Source: Nitrosopumilus cobalaminigenes
GTDB lineage: Archaea > Thermoproteota > Nitrososphaeria > Nitrososphaerales > Nitrosopumilaceae
Length of the DNA stretch: 64,000 nucleotides
NCBI RefSeq assembly: GCF_013407145.1
Contig: NZ_CP026993.1
Span: forward strand, 186,001-250,000
Direction: 5' to 3'
In this document: in pieces, positions 16,162 to 25,809 of the stretch
Layout: each line of letters begins with the position of its first letter
Position numbering within the stretch: position 1 is the stretch's first letter
The notes under the pieces: model-generated
What the model saw: only the letters and a program-made list of their open reading frames with translations
Told to the model about the DNA's origin: nothing
Databases searched by the model: none
Made by a program: the position numbers and the translations under genes

Positions 16162-16884
16162 CTATGAGCTATGCCCAGTAAGGCAAGATTGACACCTTTT
16201 TCCAAGATTTTTGATGATTTCATCTAAAATCACTTGTCCATCTTTCTTTGTTGCTTTTCTAGGATCCCCCCAAATTCCATTTTTGGTTGCTTTAGGAAAG
16301 GACTGATTTGCAAGTTTTCCAATCTTTGTAATTTCTTGTTTTGTCATTCCTTCTGTAATGAGACCTTTTTTTGCTAAATTCATTTTGACATTTTTTGAGA
16401 TTGCAAGCATAAGTGAAGTTTCTACAAACCCTGCATGATCAAACTCTCTTTCCATAAAATGCCAGTATGACAATGGAAATACTTTGAGTTTATTTTTTGA
16501 TATTTTTTTGAGTTTTACATCTAGATTTTTGATAGGTTTTAGATTTCCATGATGACCATTAATTATGAAAACTGTTTTGATGTTATTAGATAAGAGTGAC
16601 ATACACAAATCAGTTAGAACTGTTTTTAGTGTTGATTCCCTAACACTCAGATTAAAAAATGGAGCATGCTCAAATGATACACCATAGCTTAGTGTGGGAA
16701 GTAAAAGACATCCTAATTTCTCTGATATTTTTTTTGCAACTTCTGTAACAATATCTGAATCAGTTGATATTGGTAAATGAGGTCCATGCTGCTCAATTGA
16801 GCCTACGGGAATTATGGCAATTTGTTTTTTCTTTGATAATGTTTTTCTAAGAATAGGATCAAATTGGGTTTTGATTTCTGTCAT
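16162..16884 (-). CDS. Creatininase-family amidohydrolase
   Basis: A 240-residue protein with the metal-binding pattern of the creatininase fold: 'PVGSIEQHGPHLPISTDSDIV' in pieces (Glu, His, Asp), 'FFIINGHHGN'-like 'VFIINGHHGN', and 'FDHAGFVETSLML'. In archaea this family includes ArfB, the formylamide hydrolase of riboflavin and F420 synthesis, so that is one candidate function. Other members act on creatinine or mycofactocin precursors. It lies 9 bases downstream of purU on the same strand and is probably co-transcribed. Confidence 0.75.
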   Translation of the reverse strand: MTEIKTQFDPILRKTLSKKKQIAIIPVGSIEQHGPHLPISTDSDIVTEVAKKISEKLGCLLLPTLSYGVSFEHAPFFNLSVRESTLKTVLTDLCMSLLSNNIKTVFIINGHHGNLKPIKNLDVKLKKISKNKLKVFPLSYWHFMEREFDHAGFVETSLMLAISKNVKMNLAKKGLITEGMTKQEITKIGKLANQSFPKATKNGIWGDPRKATKKDGQVILDEIIKNLGKRCQSCLTGHSS

Positions 16885-16893
16885 TTAATTCAC

Positions 16894-17757
16894 TTATTTG
16901 ATGTGAACTTTTCTCCAGCGAACTTCTAGTTTATTTTCAAGATGCATCTTCATTGCTTTAAGCAATGTGTCTGCTTCTAACTTTTGTCCTTTTGCTTTCA
17001 TTTTTTCTAACGTGTCATTTGGATCAACTTTGAAAGAGTCTTGGAAAATAATTGGTCCTTGATCCAAGTTTTCCGTTACGTAATGAGATGTTACACCAAC
17101 AATCTTTGTACCTCTCTCAAATGCTTGTGCATATGCAGAAGCTCCTGGAAATGCTGGAAGTAATGATGGATGAATATTAATAATTCTATTTGGATATCTC
17201 CAAACAAAATTTGGACTAAGGATTCTCATATATCTTGCAAGTGAGATTAAATCAATGTTGTATTGTTTACAAACTTGAATAATTTTCTCCTCTGCCTTAT
17301 CTTGAACCTTGTCTTCAATTGCAACAAAAGGGATTTTTGCTTTTTTTGCAAGTGGTTCTAAAGTTTTTTCGGTACCTATAATTACTGAAATTTTTCCTTT
17401 GAGTGATTTTGCATTTGCAAGAATTGTTTCAAGACATAGTGGCTCTTTAGTAACTAATACTGCAATATTCTTCTGTGAATTTGTTTCATGATGTGTACTG
17501 ACATCCATTTTTTCTTTTTTAGATAGACTTTGAATATCTGAATCAAACTTTTTTACATCAACTGCTTTTGAAAAAGAAACTTCTAGATACATGCCGAAAA
17601 GACCTTTGATTACATTTTGATTTACCTTCTCAATGTTTCCACCTTTAGAGAATGCAAAATTCGTAAACGTAGCTACAATTCCTTCTCTGTCTTTACCTAC
17701 AACTGTGATTCCTACTACTGTCTTTTTCATGACTTTGTTTGCTGAAGATTTTCTCAT
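16894..17757 (-). CDS. purU: Formyltetrahydrofolate deformylase-like protein
   Basis: A 287-residue protein with an N-terminal ACT domain (about 10-90, 'VVGITVVGKDREGIVATFTNF') and a C-terminal formyltransferase/hydrolase domain. Catalytic residues fit the Asn-His-Asp triad: 'RIINIHPSLLPAFPG' and 'VTENLDQGPII'. PurU releases formate from 10-formyltetrahydrofolate. The first ten residues are basic, and Met10 is a possible alternative start. It is followed closely by the creatininase-family gene. Confidence 0.85.
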   Translation of the reverse strand: MRKSSANKVMKKTVVGITVVGKDREGIVATFTNFAFSKGGNIEKVNQNVIKGLFGMYLEVSFSKAVDVKKFDSDIQSLSKKEKMDVSTHHETNSQKNIAVLVTKEPLCLETILANAKSLKGKISVIIGTEKTLEPLAKKAKIPFVAIEDKVQDKAEEKIIQVCKQYNIDLISLARYMRILSPNFVWRYPNRIINIHPSLLPAFPGASAYAQAFERGTKIVGVTSHYVTENLDQGPIIFQDSFKVDPNDTLEKMKAKGQKLEADTLLKAMKMHLENKLEVRWRKVHIK

Positions 17758-17785
17758 TATTAATCATTCACAGAAATCAAAATGG

Positions 17786-17870
17786 TGCGGGAGGTGGGAT
17801 TTGAACCCACGAAATCCTAAGATATAGGGTCCTAAGCCCTACGCCTTTGACCAGGCTGGGCGACTCCCGC
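17786..17870 (-). tRNA. tRNA-Leu (anticodon UAG)
   Basis: A class II tRNA reads on the reverse strand. Acceptor GCGGGAG pairs with CTCCCGC, the anticodon stem TAGGG/CCCTA encloses CTTAGGA with anticodon TAG, and a long variable arm follows (ATCTTAGGAT). The T arm is GTGGG-TTCAAAT-CCCAC and the discriminator is A. CCA is not encoded. No intron is seen. Confidence 0.93.
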
Positions 17871-17917
17871 AACGGATTTGCCATTAAACACAAATTTATC
17901 TATTATTGCACAGTATT

Positions 17918-19267
17918 GTGGCGAAATTTTTCGGAACAAATGGAATTCGTGGAGTCTTCGATGAAGATTTTACATTAGAATTTGTTCATGATATGACCCT
18001 TGCAATTGGAACATACTTTGGAAAAGGACCTGTATTGATAGGATATGATGGCAGAGAATCAAGTCCTATAATCTGTAAAGTTGTTAGTTCTGCTTTGAAT
18101 TCTATAGGAATTGATTGTAATGTTGCAGGACTTGTACCCACTCCTTGTCTAGAATATGCAGTAAAGAGTTTGGGATATTCTGGTGGATTGATGATAACTG
18201 CATCTCATAATCCTCCACAATACAATGGAATCAAACCTTGTGCAAAAGATGGAGTGGAAATCTCACGTGAAGATGAATTAATCATTGAGGATATCTATTT
18301 ACAAAAAAATTGGCTCAAGAAATCTGATTCATGGGGAATAACTAGGACTGAAAATACAGCAATTGAGACATATCTGAAAGGAATTATTTCACATGTTGAT
18401 TCTACACTAATAGAATCAAAACATTTCAAAGTTGTTTTAGATTTAGGTAACGGTGCACAAGCAGTATCTGCCCCTAACTTTTGTGAATTACTTGGATGTG
18501 AAACATTCCTTGTAAATCCAAACATTGATGGTACATTTCCAGGACGTGGATCTGAACCTACACCGCAAAACCTTTCTGAACTTTCAAAAACTGTTAAGGA
18601 ACACAATGCAGATGTGGGAATTGCATTTGATGGTGATGGAGATAGAAGTATTTTTTGTGATAACAATGGAGACATATTGACTGGAGACAAGTCTGCACTA
18701 GTACTTACACAACATATTTTGAAAAAAAATCCAAATTCGCTTGTTGTAACTTGTTTGAATTCTGGTTCAAACATTGAAGTTTTAGCTAAACAATTTGAAT
18801 CAAAAGTAATTAGAACTAAAGTTGGAAGTGTTGAAGTTTCACGAAAAATGGTTCCAACTAATGCACTAATTGGATTTGAAGAAAATGGTGGCTACATGTA
18901 TGGAAAACATAATCAAGTAAGGGATGGTTGTATGACATTGGCTTTGATGCTTGACTTGCTTGCCACATCTGAAAAACCACTTGCTAATTCAATTAACAGT
19001 CTACCTCCTTCATTTACAACTAAAGATAAGATTTCATGTCCTCCAGAAAAAATCCCAAAATTGATCTCTTTACTAAAAGAGGAATATCCAAATTCTGATA
19101 CTTCTGATGGTATCAAGATTTCAATAGATCTCAAAAATTGGGTAATGATTAGACCTAGTGGAACAGAACCAATTGTCAGAGTATATGCAGAAGCTGAAAG
19201 TCAGGAGAAATTAGATACTTTGATGTCTGAATATCTTGAAAAAGTAAGCTCAATAATTTCCAGATAA
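17918..19267 (+). CDS. glmM: Phosphoglucosamine mutase / phosphomannomutase
   Basis: About 450 residues of the alpha-D-phosphohexomutase family. The GTG at 17918 gives the usual start 'AKFFGTNGIRGVF'; the TTG at 17906 is four codons earlier. Phosphoserine loop 'MITASHNPPQYNG', metal loop 'AFDGDGDRSIF', sugar loop 'GFEENGGYMYG' and phosphate-binding 'RPSGTEPIVRVYAE' are all present. It makes glucosamine 1-phosphate or mannose 1-phosphate for nucleotide sugars used in surface glycans. Substrate preference cannot be set from sequence. Confidence 0.9.
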   Translation: MAKFFGTNGIRGVFDEDFTLEFVHDMTLAIGTYFGKGPVLIGYDGRESSPIICKVVSSALNSIGIDCNVAGLVPTPCLEYAVKSLGYSGGLMITASHNPPQYNGIKPCAKDGVEISREDELIIEDIYLQKNWLKKSDSWGITRTENTAIETYLKGIISHVDSTLIESKHFKVVLDLGNGAQAVSAPNFCELLGCETFLVNPNIDGTFPGRGSEPTPQNLSELSKTVKEHNADVGIAFDGDGDRSIFCDNNGDILTGDKSALVLTQHILKKNPNSLVVTCLNSGSNIEVLAKQFESKVIRTKVGSVEVSRKMVPTNALIGFEENGGYMYGKHNQVRDGCMTLALMLDLLATSEKPLANSINSLPPSFTTKDKISCPPEKIPKLISLLKEEYPNSDTSDGIKISIDLKNWVMIRPSGTEPIVRVYAEAESQEKLDTLMSEYLEKVSSIISR

Positions 19268-19316
19268 CACTTTTAAAACCAAACCCAGCGATGGATAGAA
19301 TGGAGAATGAACCCCT

Positions 19317-19323
19317 AGGGTGA
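19317..19323 (+). promoter_or_regulatory. Shine-Dalgarno sequence before L7Ae
   Basis: AGGGTGA lies shortly before the ATG at 19330. A TATA-like CTTTTAAAACC at about 19269-19279 would start the transcript near 19300. The ribosomal operon thus has a short leader with a ribosome binding site, unlike the leaderless genes elsewhere in the window. Confidence 0.5.
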
Positions 19324-19329
19324 CGAAGT

Positions 19330-19716
19330 ATGGGAAAAGCATATTATGTTAAATTTGAGACGCCAGAGGACCTCGTAAATCCTATCTTAGAGGCCGTAAG
19401 AGTATCATCTACAAGCGGTAAAGTCAAGAAAGGAACCAACGAAGCAACCAAGGCAATTGAACGTGGTACTAGTAAATTAATTGTAATCGCTGAAGATGTT
19501 GAACCACCAGAGGTAGTAGCCCATCTTCCAATTCTATGTGAAGAGCAAGGTGCAGCATATGCATTTGTTCCAAGCAAAGAGGAGTTAGGCAAATCATTAG
19601 GTATTGATATTACTTCAGCCGCTGCAGCAATTTTGGATGCAGGTGATGCACAACACATTGTAGACCAAGTTGTATCATCCATCGCTAAAATTAAAGGCGG
19701 TAAGACCGAAGAATGA
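19330..19716 (+). CDS. rpl7ae: 50S ribosomal protein L7Ae
   Basis: A 128-residue kink-turn-binding protein. It is part of the large ribosomal subunit and, in archaea, also of box C/D and H/ACA RNPs and RNase P. Motifs: '[40 protein letters not shown]' in segments, and '[17 protein letters not shown]'. It starts a tight operon with S28e (4-base overlap), L24e, Ndk and IF-2. Confidence 0.97.
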   Translation: MGKAYYVKFETPEDLVNPILEAVRVSSTSGKVKKGTNEATKAIERGTSKLIVIAEDVEPPEVVAHLPILCEEQGAAYAFVPSKEELGKSLGIDITSAAAAILDAGDAQHIVDQVVSSIAKIKGGKTEE

Positions 19717-19925
19717 GTCAAAACGCTGAAGAAGTAGTTCAATCTGAAATTATTCAAATTGTTGGTAGAACCGGCATTGCTGGTGAAGTAATTCAAGTTA
19801 GAGTTAAAGTTCTTACTGGTAAGGATAAAGGTAGAATTCTTACAAGAAATGTCAAAGGTTCTGTTAGAATGGGAGAAATTCTTATGCTAAGAGAAACAGA
19901 GAGAGAAGCAAAGAAAATCAAATAG
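19713..19925 (+). CDS. rps28e: 30S ribosomal protein S28e
   Basis: A 70-residue protein of the small subunit. The typical sequence '[19 protein letters not shown]' and the C-terminal '[21 protein letters not shown]' are seen in shorter form. Its ATG overlaps the L7Ae stop by 4 bases. Confidence 0.96.
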   Translation: MSQNAEEVVQSEIIQIVGRTGIAGEVIQVRVKVLTGKDKGRILTRNVKGSVRMGEILMLRETEREAKKIK

Positions 19926-19933
19926 GTGTTTAG

Positions 19934-20134
19934 ATGAGTCTTTTAGTTAAACCATGTAATTTCTGTGACAGACCCGTAGCAAAAGGATCTGGTACTATGC
20001 TTGCAAAAAATGATGGAACCGTGCTATGGTTCTGTTCTGCAAAATGTAAAAAGAATGCACTAGTCTTGAAACGTGATCCAAGAAAATTGAAATGGACTAA
20101 AAAATACGTTAAAGGCGGAATTAGAAAGAAATAG
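19934..20134 (+). CDS. rpl24e: 50S ribosomal protein L24e
   Basis: A 66-residue zinc-ribbon protein of the large subunit. Zinc ligands are 'CNFCDRPVAKGSG' and 'WFCSAKCKKNAL', followed by the basic 'RDPRKLKWTKKYVK'. The start lies 8 bases after S28e and the next gene begins 2 bases after it. Confidence 0.96.
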   Translation: MSLLVKPCNFCDRPVAKGSGTMLAKNDGTVLWFCSAKCKKNALVLKRDPRKLKWTKKYVKGGIRKK

Positions 20135-20136
20135 AA

Positions 20137-20538
20137 TTGACTGAACAATCTTTATTCATTGTAAAACCTGATGCCGTAGCTAGAAATCTAGTTGGTGAAG
20201 TTGTATCCAGATTTGAAAGAAAAGGATTCAAACTTTTAAAATTAAAGATGTTTACATTTACTCAAGCACAAGCAGAGAATTTTTACGGAGTTCACAAAGA
20301 CAAACCTTTCTTTGGAGAACTAACATCCTTTATCACATCAGGACCTGTTGTTGCTGCGATCATTGAAGGAAATAATGCAATTGCAACTACACGAATAATG
20401 ATTGGTGCAACAAAATCATTTGAAGCAGATCCTGGCTCCATTAGAGGAGACTTTGGATTGGGATTTAGTGAAAATATTATTCATGCATCAGATTCACAAG
20501 AAAGTTTTGATCACGAATCGAGGGTAGCATTTGAGTGA
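20137..20538 (+). CDS. ndk: Nucleoside diphosphate kinase
   Basis: A 133-residue enzyme that transfers phosphate from ATP to other nucleoside diphosphates. It starts at TTG ('TEQSLFIVKPDAVAR'). The usual active site 'NIIHASDS' is present, containing the phosphohistidine, with 'RGDFG' before it. It sits between ribosomal protein and initiation factor genes, an order conserved in archaea. Confidence 0.96.
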   Translation: MTEQSLFIVKPDAVARNLVGEVVSRFERKGFKLLKLKMFTFTQAQAENFYGVHKDKPFFGELTSFITSGPVVAAIIEGNNAIATTRIMIGATKSFEADPGSIRGDFGLGFSENIIHASDSQESFDHESRVAFE

Positions 20539-20544
20539 TCTGAT

Positions 20545-22326
20545 TTGCAAATTCGTCAGCCCATAGTGGCAGTTCTTGGTCACGTAGACTCTGGAAAAAC
20601 ATCTCTTTTAGATAGAATTCGTGGAACAGGTGTTCAAGGTAGAGAAGCAGGTGGAATTACCCAACATATTGGTGCAAGTTTTCTTCCAACTGAAACTATC
20701 AAAGAAATGTGTGGTCCACTATACAAAAAACTAGAACAATCAGAAAATAAGGTTCCTGGAATTTTAGTAATTGATACACCCGGACACGAAGTTTTTACAA
20801 ATCTACGTTCTCGAGGTGGTTCCGCAGCTGATATTGCAATTTTAGTAGTTGATGTGAATCGTGGATTTCAACCGCAAACAAATGAGAGTTTGAAAATCTT
20901 ACAAAGCAGAAAAGTTCCCTTTGTTGTTGCACTAAACAAATGTGATCAAATCTCTGGATGGAGAAAATCTGAAACACCTTTCATTACACAGGCAATCAAA
21001 GAACAAGATGCATCAATCCAAACAGATTTGGACCAAAAAATCTATGATGTTGTAGGAACTCTATCTATACTCGGATACAAGTCTGAGGCATTTTATCGTG
21101 TAGAGGATTTCAAATCTGAAATTGCTATTGTTCCAATTTCTGCACGTTCTGGAGTGGGAGTACCTGAATTACTTAGTGTCTTGGTAGGATTAACACAGCA
21201 ATATCTGCAGAAAAGACTAGATCAGGACGAGAAAGAACCTCGTGGAATAGTTTTAGAAGTTAAAGATGAAGTTGGATTGGGACAAACAGCTAACGTTATT
21301 CTCATTGATGGTTCAATCAAAAAAGAAAATAGTATTGTTGTTGCAAAACGTGATGCTGTAATCGTTACAAAACCCAAGGCATTGCTCTTACCCAAACCTC
21401 TTGATGAGATGCGTGATCCACGTGACAAGTTCAAACCGGTTCCACAAATAGATGCAGCAGCTGGATTCAAAATTGCATCCCCTGAACTTGAAGGTGTTCT
21501 TCCAGGAAGTACTCTTTATGTTGCAAAAAATACTGAGGAGATTGCAAAATATACTAAATTAATTGAATCTGAAATGAAATCTGTTTTTGTTGATACTGAA
21601 ACCAATGGAGTTGTCTTGAAATGCGATACTATTGGTTCACTTGAGGCAATAGTTGAGATGCTTAAACGCTCACAAGTCCCTGTTGCCAAAGCAGACATTG
21701 GTCCTGTAACTAGACATGATGTAATTGAGGCTAAAGCCATTAAGGAAAATGATAGACATCTCGGAATTGTTTTGGCATTTAATGTCAAGATATTACCTGA
21801 TGCAAAAGAAGAATCAGAAACAAGTCACATCAAACTCTTTGAAGACAAAGTAATCTATAGTTTAATTGACAACTATAATGCTTGGGTTGAAGAAGATTCT
21901 GCTAATGAAGAAGATGCAATGTTTGCAGAACTTACACCAATTTCAAAATTCTCATTCATGAAAGGAATGGTATTTCGAAATAATAATCCTGCAGTATTTG
22001 GAGTACGTGTAGATGTTGGAAATCTAAAACACAAAATTCCTTTTATGAATATGAAAGGACGCAAGGTTGGATACATACACCAACTTCAACTAGACAAAAA
22101 GACGGTATCAACTGCAAAAACAGGTGATGAGGTTGCATGTTCTGTTAAAGATGTCACAATTGGAAGACAAATTTTTGAAGAAGAAGTATACTATACTTTT
22201 CCACCATCACATGAAGCAAAACAAATTCTCAAGAAATTCATGCATAAACTTTCTCCTGAAGAACAAGAAGTGTTTAATGATATAATTAGAATTCAACGAG
22301 AAATAGAACCAATATACGGTTACTAG
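20545..22326 (+). CDS. infB: Translation initiation factor IF-2 (aIF5B)
   Basis: A 593-residue GTPase that joins ribosomal subunits during initiation. It starts at TTG. G1 'GHVDSGKTSLL', G3 'DTPGHE', G4 'NKCD' and G5 'SARSG' are present, followed by the beta-barrel and C-terminal helical domains ('GLGQTANVILIDG', 'SDSIGSLEA'-like 'CDTIGSLEAIVEML'). No intein interrupts it. It ends the operon, with its stop overlapping the convergent thioredoxin gene by 4 bases. Confidence 0.96.
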   Translation: MQIRQPIVAVLGHVDSGKTSLLDRIRGTGVQGREAGGITQHIGASFLPTETIKEMCGPLYKKLEQSENKVPGILVIDTPGHEVFTNLRSRGGSAADIAILVVDVNRGFQPQTNESLKILQSRKVPFVVALNKCDQISGWRKSETPFITQAIKEQDASIQTDLDQKIYDVVGTLSILGYKSEAFYRVEDFKSEIAIVPISARSGVGVPELLSVLVGLTQQYLQKRLDQDEKEPRGIVLEVKDEVGLGQTANVILIDGSIKKENSIVVAKRDAVIVTKPKALLLPKPLDEMRDPRDKFKPVPQIDAAAGFKIASPELEGVLPGSTLYVAKNTEEIAKYTKLIESEMKSVFVDTETNGVVLKCDTIGSLEAIVEMLKRSQVPVAKADIGPVTRHDVIEAKAIKENDRHLGIVLAFNVKILPDAKEESETSHIKLFEDKVIYSLIDNYNAWVEEDSANEEDAMFAELTPISKFSFMKGMVFRNNNPAVFGVRVDVGNLKHKIPFMNMKGRKVGYIHQLQLDKKTVSTAKTGDEVACSVKDVTIGRQIFEEEVYYTFPPSHEAKQILKKFMHKLSPEEQEVFNDIIRIQREIEPIYGY

Positions 22327-22784
22327 CTTGAATGCTTTTTACAAATCATATGAATTCCAGGTGCTCCTACTGCTCCCATCATTTTATCTACAATTTGGCC
22401 TGATTTGAACATGATAAATGTTGGAATTGATTGTACTGCAAATTTCATAGAGATATTTTGATTTTGATCAACATTTACTCTTGCGAATTTTACATTAGGA
22501 TATTTTTTTGAGAGGCTTTCAAATATTGGATGCATTGATTTGCATGGTCCACACCATTCTGCCCAAAAATCTACCAATGTTGGATTCTCAGCAGAAACTA
22601 TCTGATCAAAGTTTGAATCATTCAAATCTATAATTCCAGGCTCAATTGTAGGCTCTGGTTTTGGTTTGAGCATTTCATCCATTTTCCTCTGCATAATTTT
22701 TGCAATTTCTGGGTCTTCCGACAATGCTCTTAGGGGTTCAATTCTACTAAAAAATCTATGTTGATGACTGTGTCTGCTGTTCAT
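22323..22784 (-). CDS. Thioredoxin with N-terminal extension
   Basis: About 153 residues from ATG at 22784. Residues about 52-150 are a thioredoxin domain with WCGPC (Cys78, Cys81), 'FVDFWAE'-like 'LVDFWAEW' and cis-Pro 'QSIPTFIMF'. The N-terminal 50 residues are His/Arg-rich, then helical with a Pro/Glu linker, unlike the 108-residue thioredoxin at 9354. The start overlaps the zinc-ribbon gene upstream by 29 bases, so a shorter start inside the extension is possible. Probably a disulfide reductase with distinct partners. Confidence 0.85.
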   Translation of the reverse strand: MNSRHSHQHRFFSRIEPLRALSEDPEIAKIMQRKMDEMLKPKPEPTIEPGIIDLNDSNFDQIVSAENPTLVDFWAEWCGPCKSMHPIFESLSKKYPNVKFARVNVDQNQNISMKFAVQSIPTFIMFKSGQIVDKMMGAVGAPGIHMICKKHSS

Positions 22785-22923
22785 CAAGTGATTTTACTGG
22801 AATTGCTTCAAATCTTCTTGATTTACAAATTGGGCATTGATCTATGTATCTTGTGAAACTAACAGAAGTATATGCAATTCCACATTCACCACAAATTCTG
22901 AGGTTTCTGCCTAGTTTGCCCAT
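22756..22923 (-). CDS. Small zinc-ribbon protein
   Basis: A 55-residue reading frame found on the reverse strand (ATG at 22923, TAG at 22756-22758). Two CxxC pairs, 'RICGECGIAYTSVS' and 'DQCPICKSRRFEA', make a rubredoxin-like or ribbon zinc site. It overlaps the start of the thioredoxin gene, and the two are likely co-translated. The function is unknown; a redox or RNA-related partner role is only a guess. Confidence 0.65.
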   Translation of the reverse strand: MGKLGRNLRICGECGIAYTSVSFTRYIDQCPICKSRRFEAIPVKSLDEQQTQSST

Positions 22924-22972
22924 TGTTATTTATGAAAAAGTATTGTGATTAAAACTTAGCTTTCAAAATTAT

Positions 22973-25714
22973 TTACCAAAACTGCCACCATGGCTTTACA
23001 GCTGGTTTTTCAACAATTGTACATACTCCATCAATTAATTTCGTTCCAGGACCGCAGATCCCAAATTTCTTTTCTTCAACTTTTGGCTCTTCTAATCCAA
23101 CTGCTTGGTAAATAGAATCATACTCTGCAAAATTATCGTCAAACCATTTCTTGTAGCTTGCCTCATTGTTGTATCTGTCAACATAACTTTGCGGATCTTT
23201 AGTTTCATCCACAAATGATGCTGGAATAAGTAATGGCTCTTCTAATCCAACTGCTTGGTAAATAGAATCATACTCTGCAAAATTATCGTCAAACCATTTC
23301 TTGTAGCTTGCCTCATTGTTGTATCTGTCAACATAACTTTGCGGATCTTTAGTTTCATCCACAAATGATGCTAGTCCTAATTCTTTAGGCTGTGGTTCTG
23401 GTTCTGGTTGTTGTGAAGTCATAACATCATTTACTATAATTGTTACTGTTTCACGATCTGTCAATCCATCTTTTTTAGCAACCACATCTAGTGAGTATGT
23501 TTTTCCACCATCAGTACTTGTTGGAGTCCATGAGAATACTCCAGTATTTGATATGATTTTTGCCCCTGCTGGAGGGTTTTTATCTAGACTAAACACTACA
23601 TCTTTGACTGAATTATCTAGTAACTTGACTGTAAATAGCAATAATTTACCCTCATCTATGTTCAATTTACCTAATGGACTAATCTGTACATTGGTAGATT
23701 TTGGTGTGGCAGAAAATTCATTTGATGGATCACTTGTTCCTACTACGTTAATTGCTGAAACTTTGTACGTGTACTTTGAATTTGTTATGAGATTTGTATG
23801 AGAATATGTTCTTACAGTACTTTCTGTATCTGCAACTAATGTTGTGTATGAATTATCATCTCTTTTCACTTCAATTTTGTAACCTGTAATTGCTGAATTT
23901 CCGTCTTCTACAGGTGGACTCCATGCTAGGTTAATTTGAGATGATGAAACCACTGATGCAGTTAATTTTATTGGCGGAGATGACTTTGTTATCTGAATCG
24001 CAGTTGATGTTATTGGATCATCTACCACATTTACAGAATCCTCTCTAGGTGTAGCTGATGCTGTTGGGGATTCACCTGTAGAACCATATCCAATATTTGC
24101 ACTAATTGCATATGTGTATGTTTTATCAGTTTGTAAATTTGTAACAATGAATGTTGTAGTTCCTGCATTTGTATTCCCTACAGAATCATCATATACTCCT
24201 TCATTAATTTCTCGTAAAATATTGTAACCTGTAATTGATTGTCCAAAAGTTTCAGATGGTGGTAACCAAGAAAGTTTAATTTGACTTGGTGCAATTGCCG
24301 TTGCAGTTAATGCAGTTGGTGTTGTAGTATGTTTTGGTTTTTCTGATGTACTAGAATATGAAGCACTTGTTCCTTCTGAATTAATTGAATAAACACGGTA
24401 TGAATAAGTTTCATCAGAATCTAAACCTTGATGGATAAATGATGTGGTTTTGCTTCCAGTGTTTTGAGTAACTGGAATATAATCATCTGATCCAACTCTA
24501 TATTCTATTTTATAACCTGTAATCTCTGGTACGTTTTCTGCCATGGTGGGTTCAACCCAAGAAAGAATAATTGATGTTGGAGAAACTGGTGATGCTTTTA
24601 GATTATCTGGTTTGTCAGGAAGTAAAACTGCAGGCTCAGAATTAAGATTAAACACTTGAATTCTATCATTATCTGAATCTGCTATCCATAACAAATCATT
24701 AGTCATATCTAGTGCAATTCCCATTGGTTGGTCAAATTGTCCATCTCCTGTTCCTGATGTTCCAAACTCTTCAACAAAACATACTCCATCAACCACTTCA
24801 TCAGTTCCACTAGGACAAGTATTTCCATCAACTATCTCAAACACTTGAATTCTATCATTATCTGTATCTGAAACATAAAGCAGATCATTTACAGAATCAT
24901 ATGCTAATCCTCTTGGTTCATCAAATTCACCGTCATCGTTTCCTGATGTTCCAAACTCTTCAACAAAACATACTCCATCAACCACTTCATCAGTTCCACT
25001 AGGACAAGTATTTCCTGAAACTAATTCAAAGATAACAATTCTATCATTTCCTGTATCTGAAACATATAGTATTTCATTTGAATTATCAATTATCATGTTT
25101 GTTGGATTTTGAAAATCATCATTCCCATCAAAAGAATCAAATTCAAATAGAAAATCCCCAGTAGAGTCAAAAACTGAAATTGAATCTCTTTCAATATTTG
25201 AAACTAGAATTTCTCTTGATGATTCTTGAATAACTATTCCTTTAGCATTTCCTAGATATTCATCTAATCCGCTATCTGATGAACCAAATTTTGATTGAAA
25301 TTCCCCATCATCATCAAAAACTTGAACTCGTTCATTACCTGAGTCAACTACAAAAAATTCCCCTAATGCATCTCTTGCAATACTTAGTGGCTCATTAAAT
25401 TGTCCATCTCCATCATCATCTGCACCGTCTGCATTATCATTACAATCTTGAATTGCTGCTATATCACAAAAAGTCCCATACTTGAAATCATAATCCCCAT
25501 CATCTTCAAAAACACTAATTCTATCATTATTGCTATCTACAACATAGATATTTTTTCCATTTTTATCTAAAATCACATCTGTTGGGTTGTCAAATTCGTC
25601 ATTTCCTGATCCTGTTGTACCAAATTCAAAGGAAAATTCAGGTTCAGCATATGCAAATTGAATAGATACTAGACAAAGTGTGAATAAAACACTAAAAATC
25701 ACTTTATTTTTCAT
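22973..25714 (-). CDS. Large secreted NHL-repeat and fibronectin type III protein
   Basis: About 913 residues from ATG at 25714; an ATG six codons upstream also exists. A signal peptide ends near 'SIQFAYAEP'. Domains in order: NHL-type beta-propeller repeats (about 25-365, 'DGQFDQPMGIALD...DRIQVF' pattern); three fibronectin type III domains (about 370-690, 'PTSIILSWVEP', 'ITGYKIE'); a cadherin-like Ig domain ('GVFSWTPTSTDGGKTYSLDVVA'); two 50-residue 'YVDRYNNEASYKKWF' repeats; a Cys module 'GICGPGTKLIDGVCTIV'; and an aromatic end 'WWQFW'. It probably displays binding modules at the cell surface. Paralogous in its C-terminal half to the next upstream gene. Confidence 0.8.
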   Translation of the reverse strand: MKNKVIFSVLFTLCLVSIQFAYAEPEFSFEFGTTGSGNDEFDNPTDVILDKNGKNIYVVDSNNDRISVFEDDGDYDFKYGTFCDIAAIQDCNDNADGADDDGDGQFNEPLSIARDALGEFFVVDSGNERVQVFDDDGEFQSKFGSSDSGLDEYLGNAKGIVIQESSREILVSNIERDSISVFDSTGDFLFEFDSFDGNDDFQNPTNMIIDNSNEILYVSDTGNDRIVIFELVSGNTCPSGTDEVVDGVCFVEEFGTSGNDDGEFDEPRGLAYDSVNDLLYVSDTDNDRIQVFEIVDGNTCPSGTDEVVDGVCFVEEFGTSGTGDGQFDQPMGIALDMTNDLLWIADSDNDRIQVFNLNSEPAVLLPDKPDNLKASPVSPTSIILSWVEPTMAENVPEITGYKIEYRVGSDDYIPVTQNTGSKTTSFIHQGLDSDETYSYRVYSINSEGTSASYSSTSEKPKHTTTPTALTATAIAPSQIKLSWLPPSETFGQSITGYNILREINEGVYDDSVGNTNAGTTTFIVTNLQTDKTYTYAISANIGYGSTGESPTASATPREDSVNVVDDPITSTAIQITKSSPPIKLTASVVSSSQINLAWSPPVEDGNSAITGYKIEVKRDDNSYTTLVADTESTVRTYSHTNLITNSKYTYKVSAINVVGTSDPSNEFSATPKSTNVQISPLGKLNIDEGKLLLFTVKLLDNSVKDVVFSLDKNPPAGAKIISNTGVFSWTPTSTDGGKTYSLDVVAKKDGLTDRETVTIIVNDVMTSQQPEPEPQPKELGLASFVDETKDPQSYVDRYNNEASYKKWFDDNFAEYDSIYQAVGLEEPLLIPASFVDETKDPQSYVDRYNNEASYKKWFDDNFAEYDSIYQAVGLEEPKVEEKKFGICGPGTKLIDGVCTIVEKPAVKPWWQFW
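23085..23372. repeat. Two tandem 150-bp repeats (50-residue modules)
   Basis: Units begin at 23085 and 23235 with period 150. They are identical over about 138 bases and are joined by a short linker encoding 'LLIP'. They encode 'SFVDETKDPQSYVDRY' followed by 'NNEASYKKWFDDNF' and 'YQAVGLEEP'. The same pair occurs at 26411-26698 with a few substitutions. Confidence 0.95.
24751..25015. repeat. 76-bp perfect direct repeat within the NHL region
   Basis: Bases 24751-24826 and 24940-25015 are identical, a period of 189 bases (63 codons). Each encodes 'NTCPSGTDEVVDGVCFVEEF', a Cys-bounded insert between propeller blades. It suggests recent blade duplication. Confidence 0.9.
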
Positions 25715-25809
25715 TGTATTTCTATTCTGCATGTTTACAATTAAAAAATCAGATAATAAATTTCACTACCTATTAGATCAATTGAGATTTACTATATCTG
25801 AAGATTTTT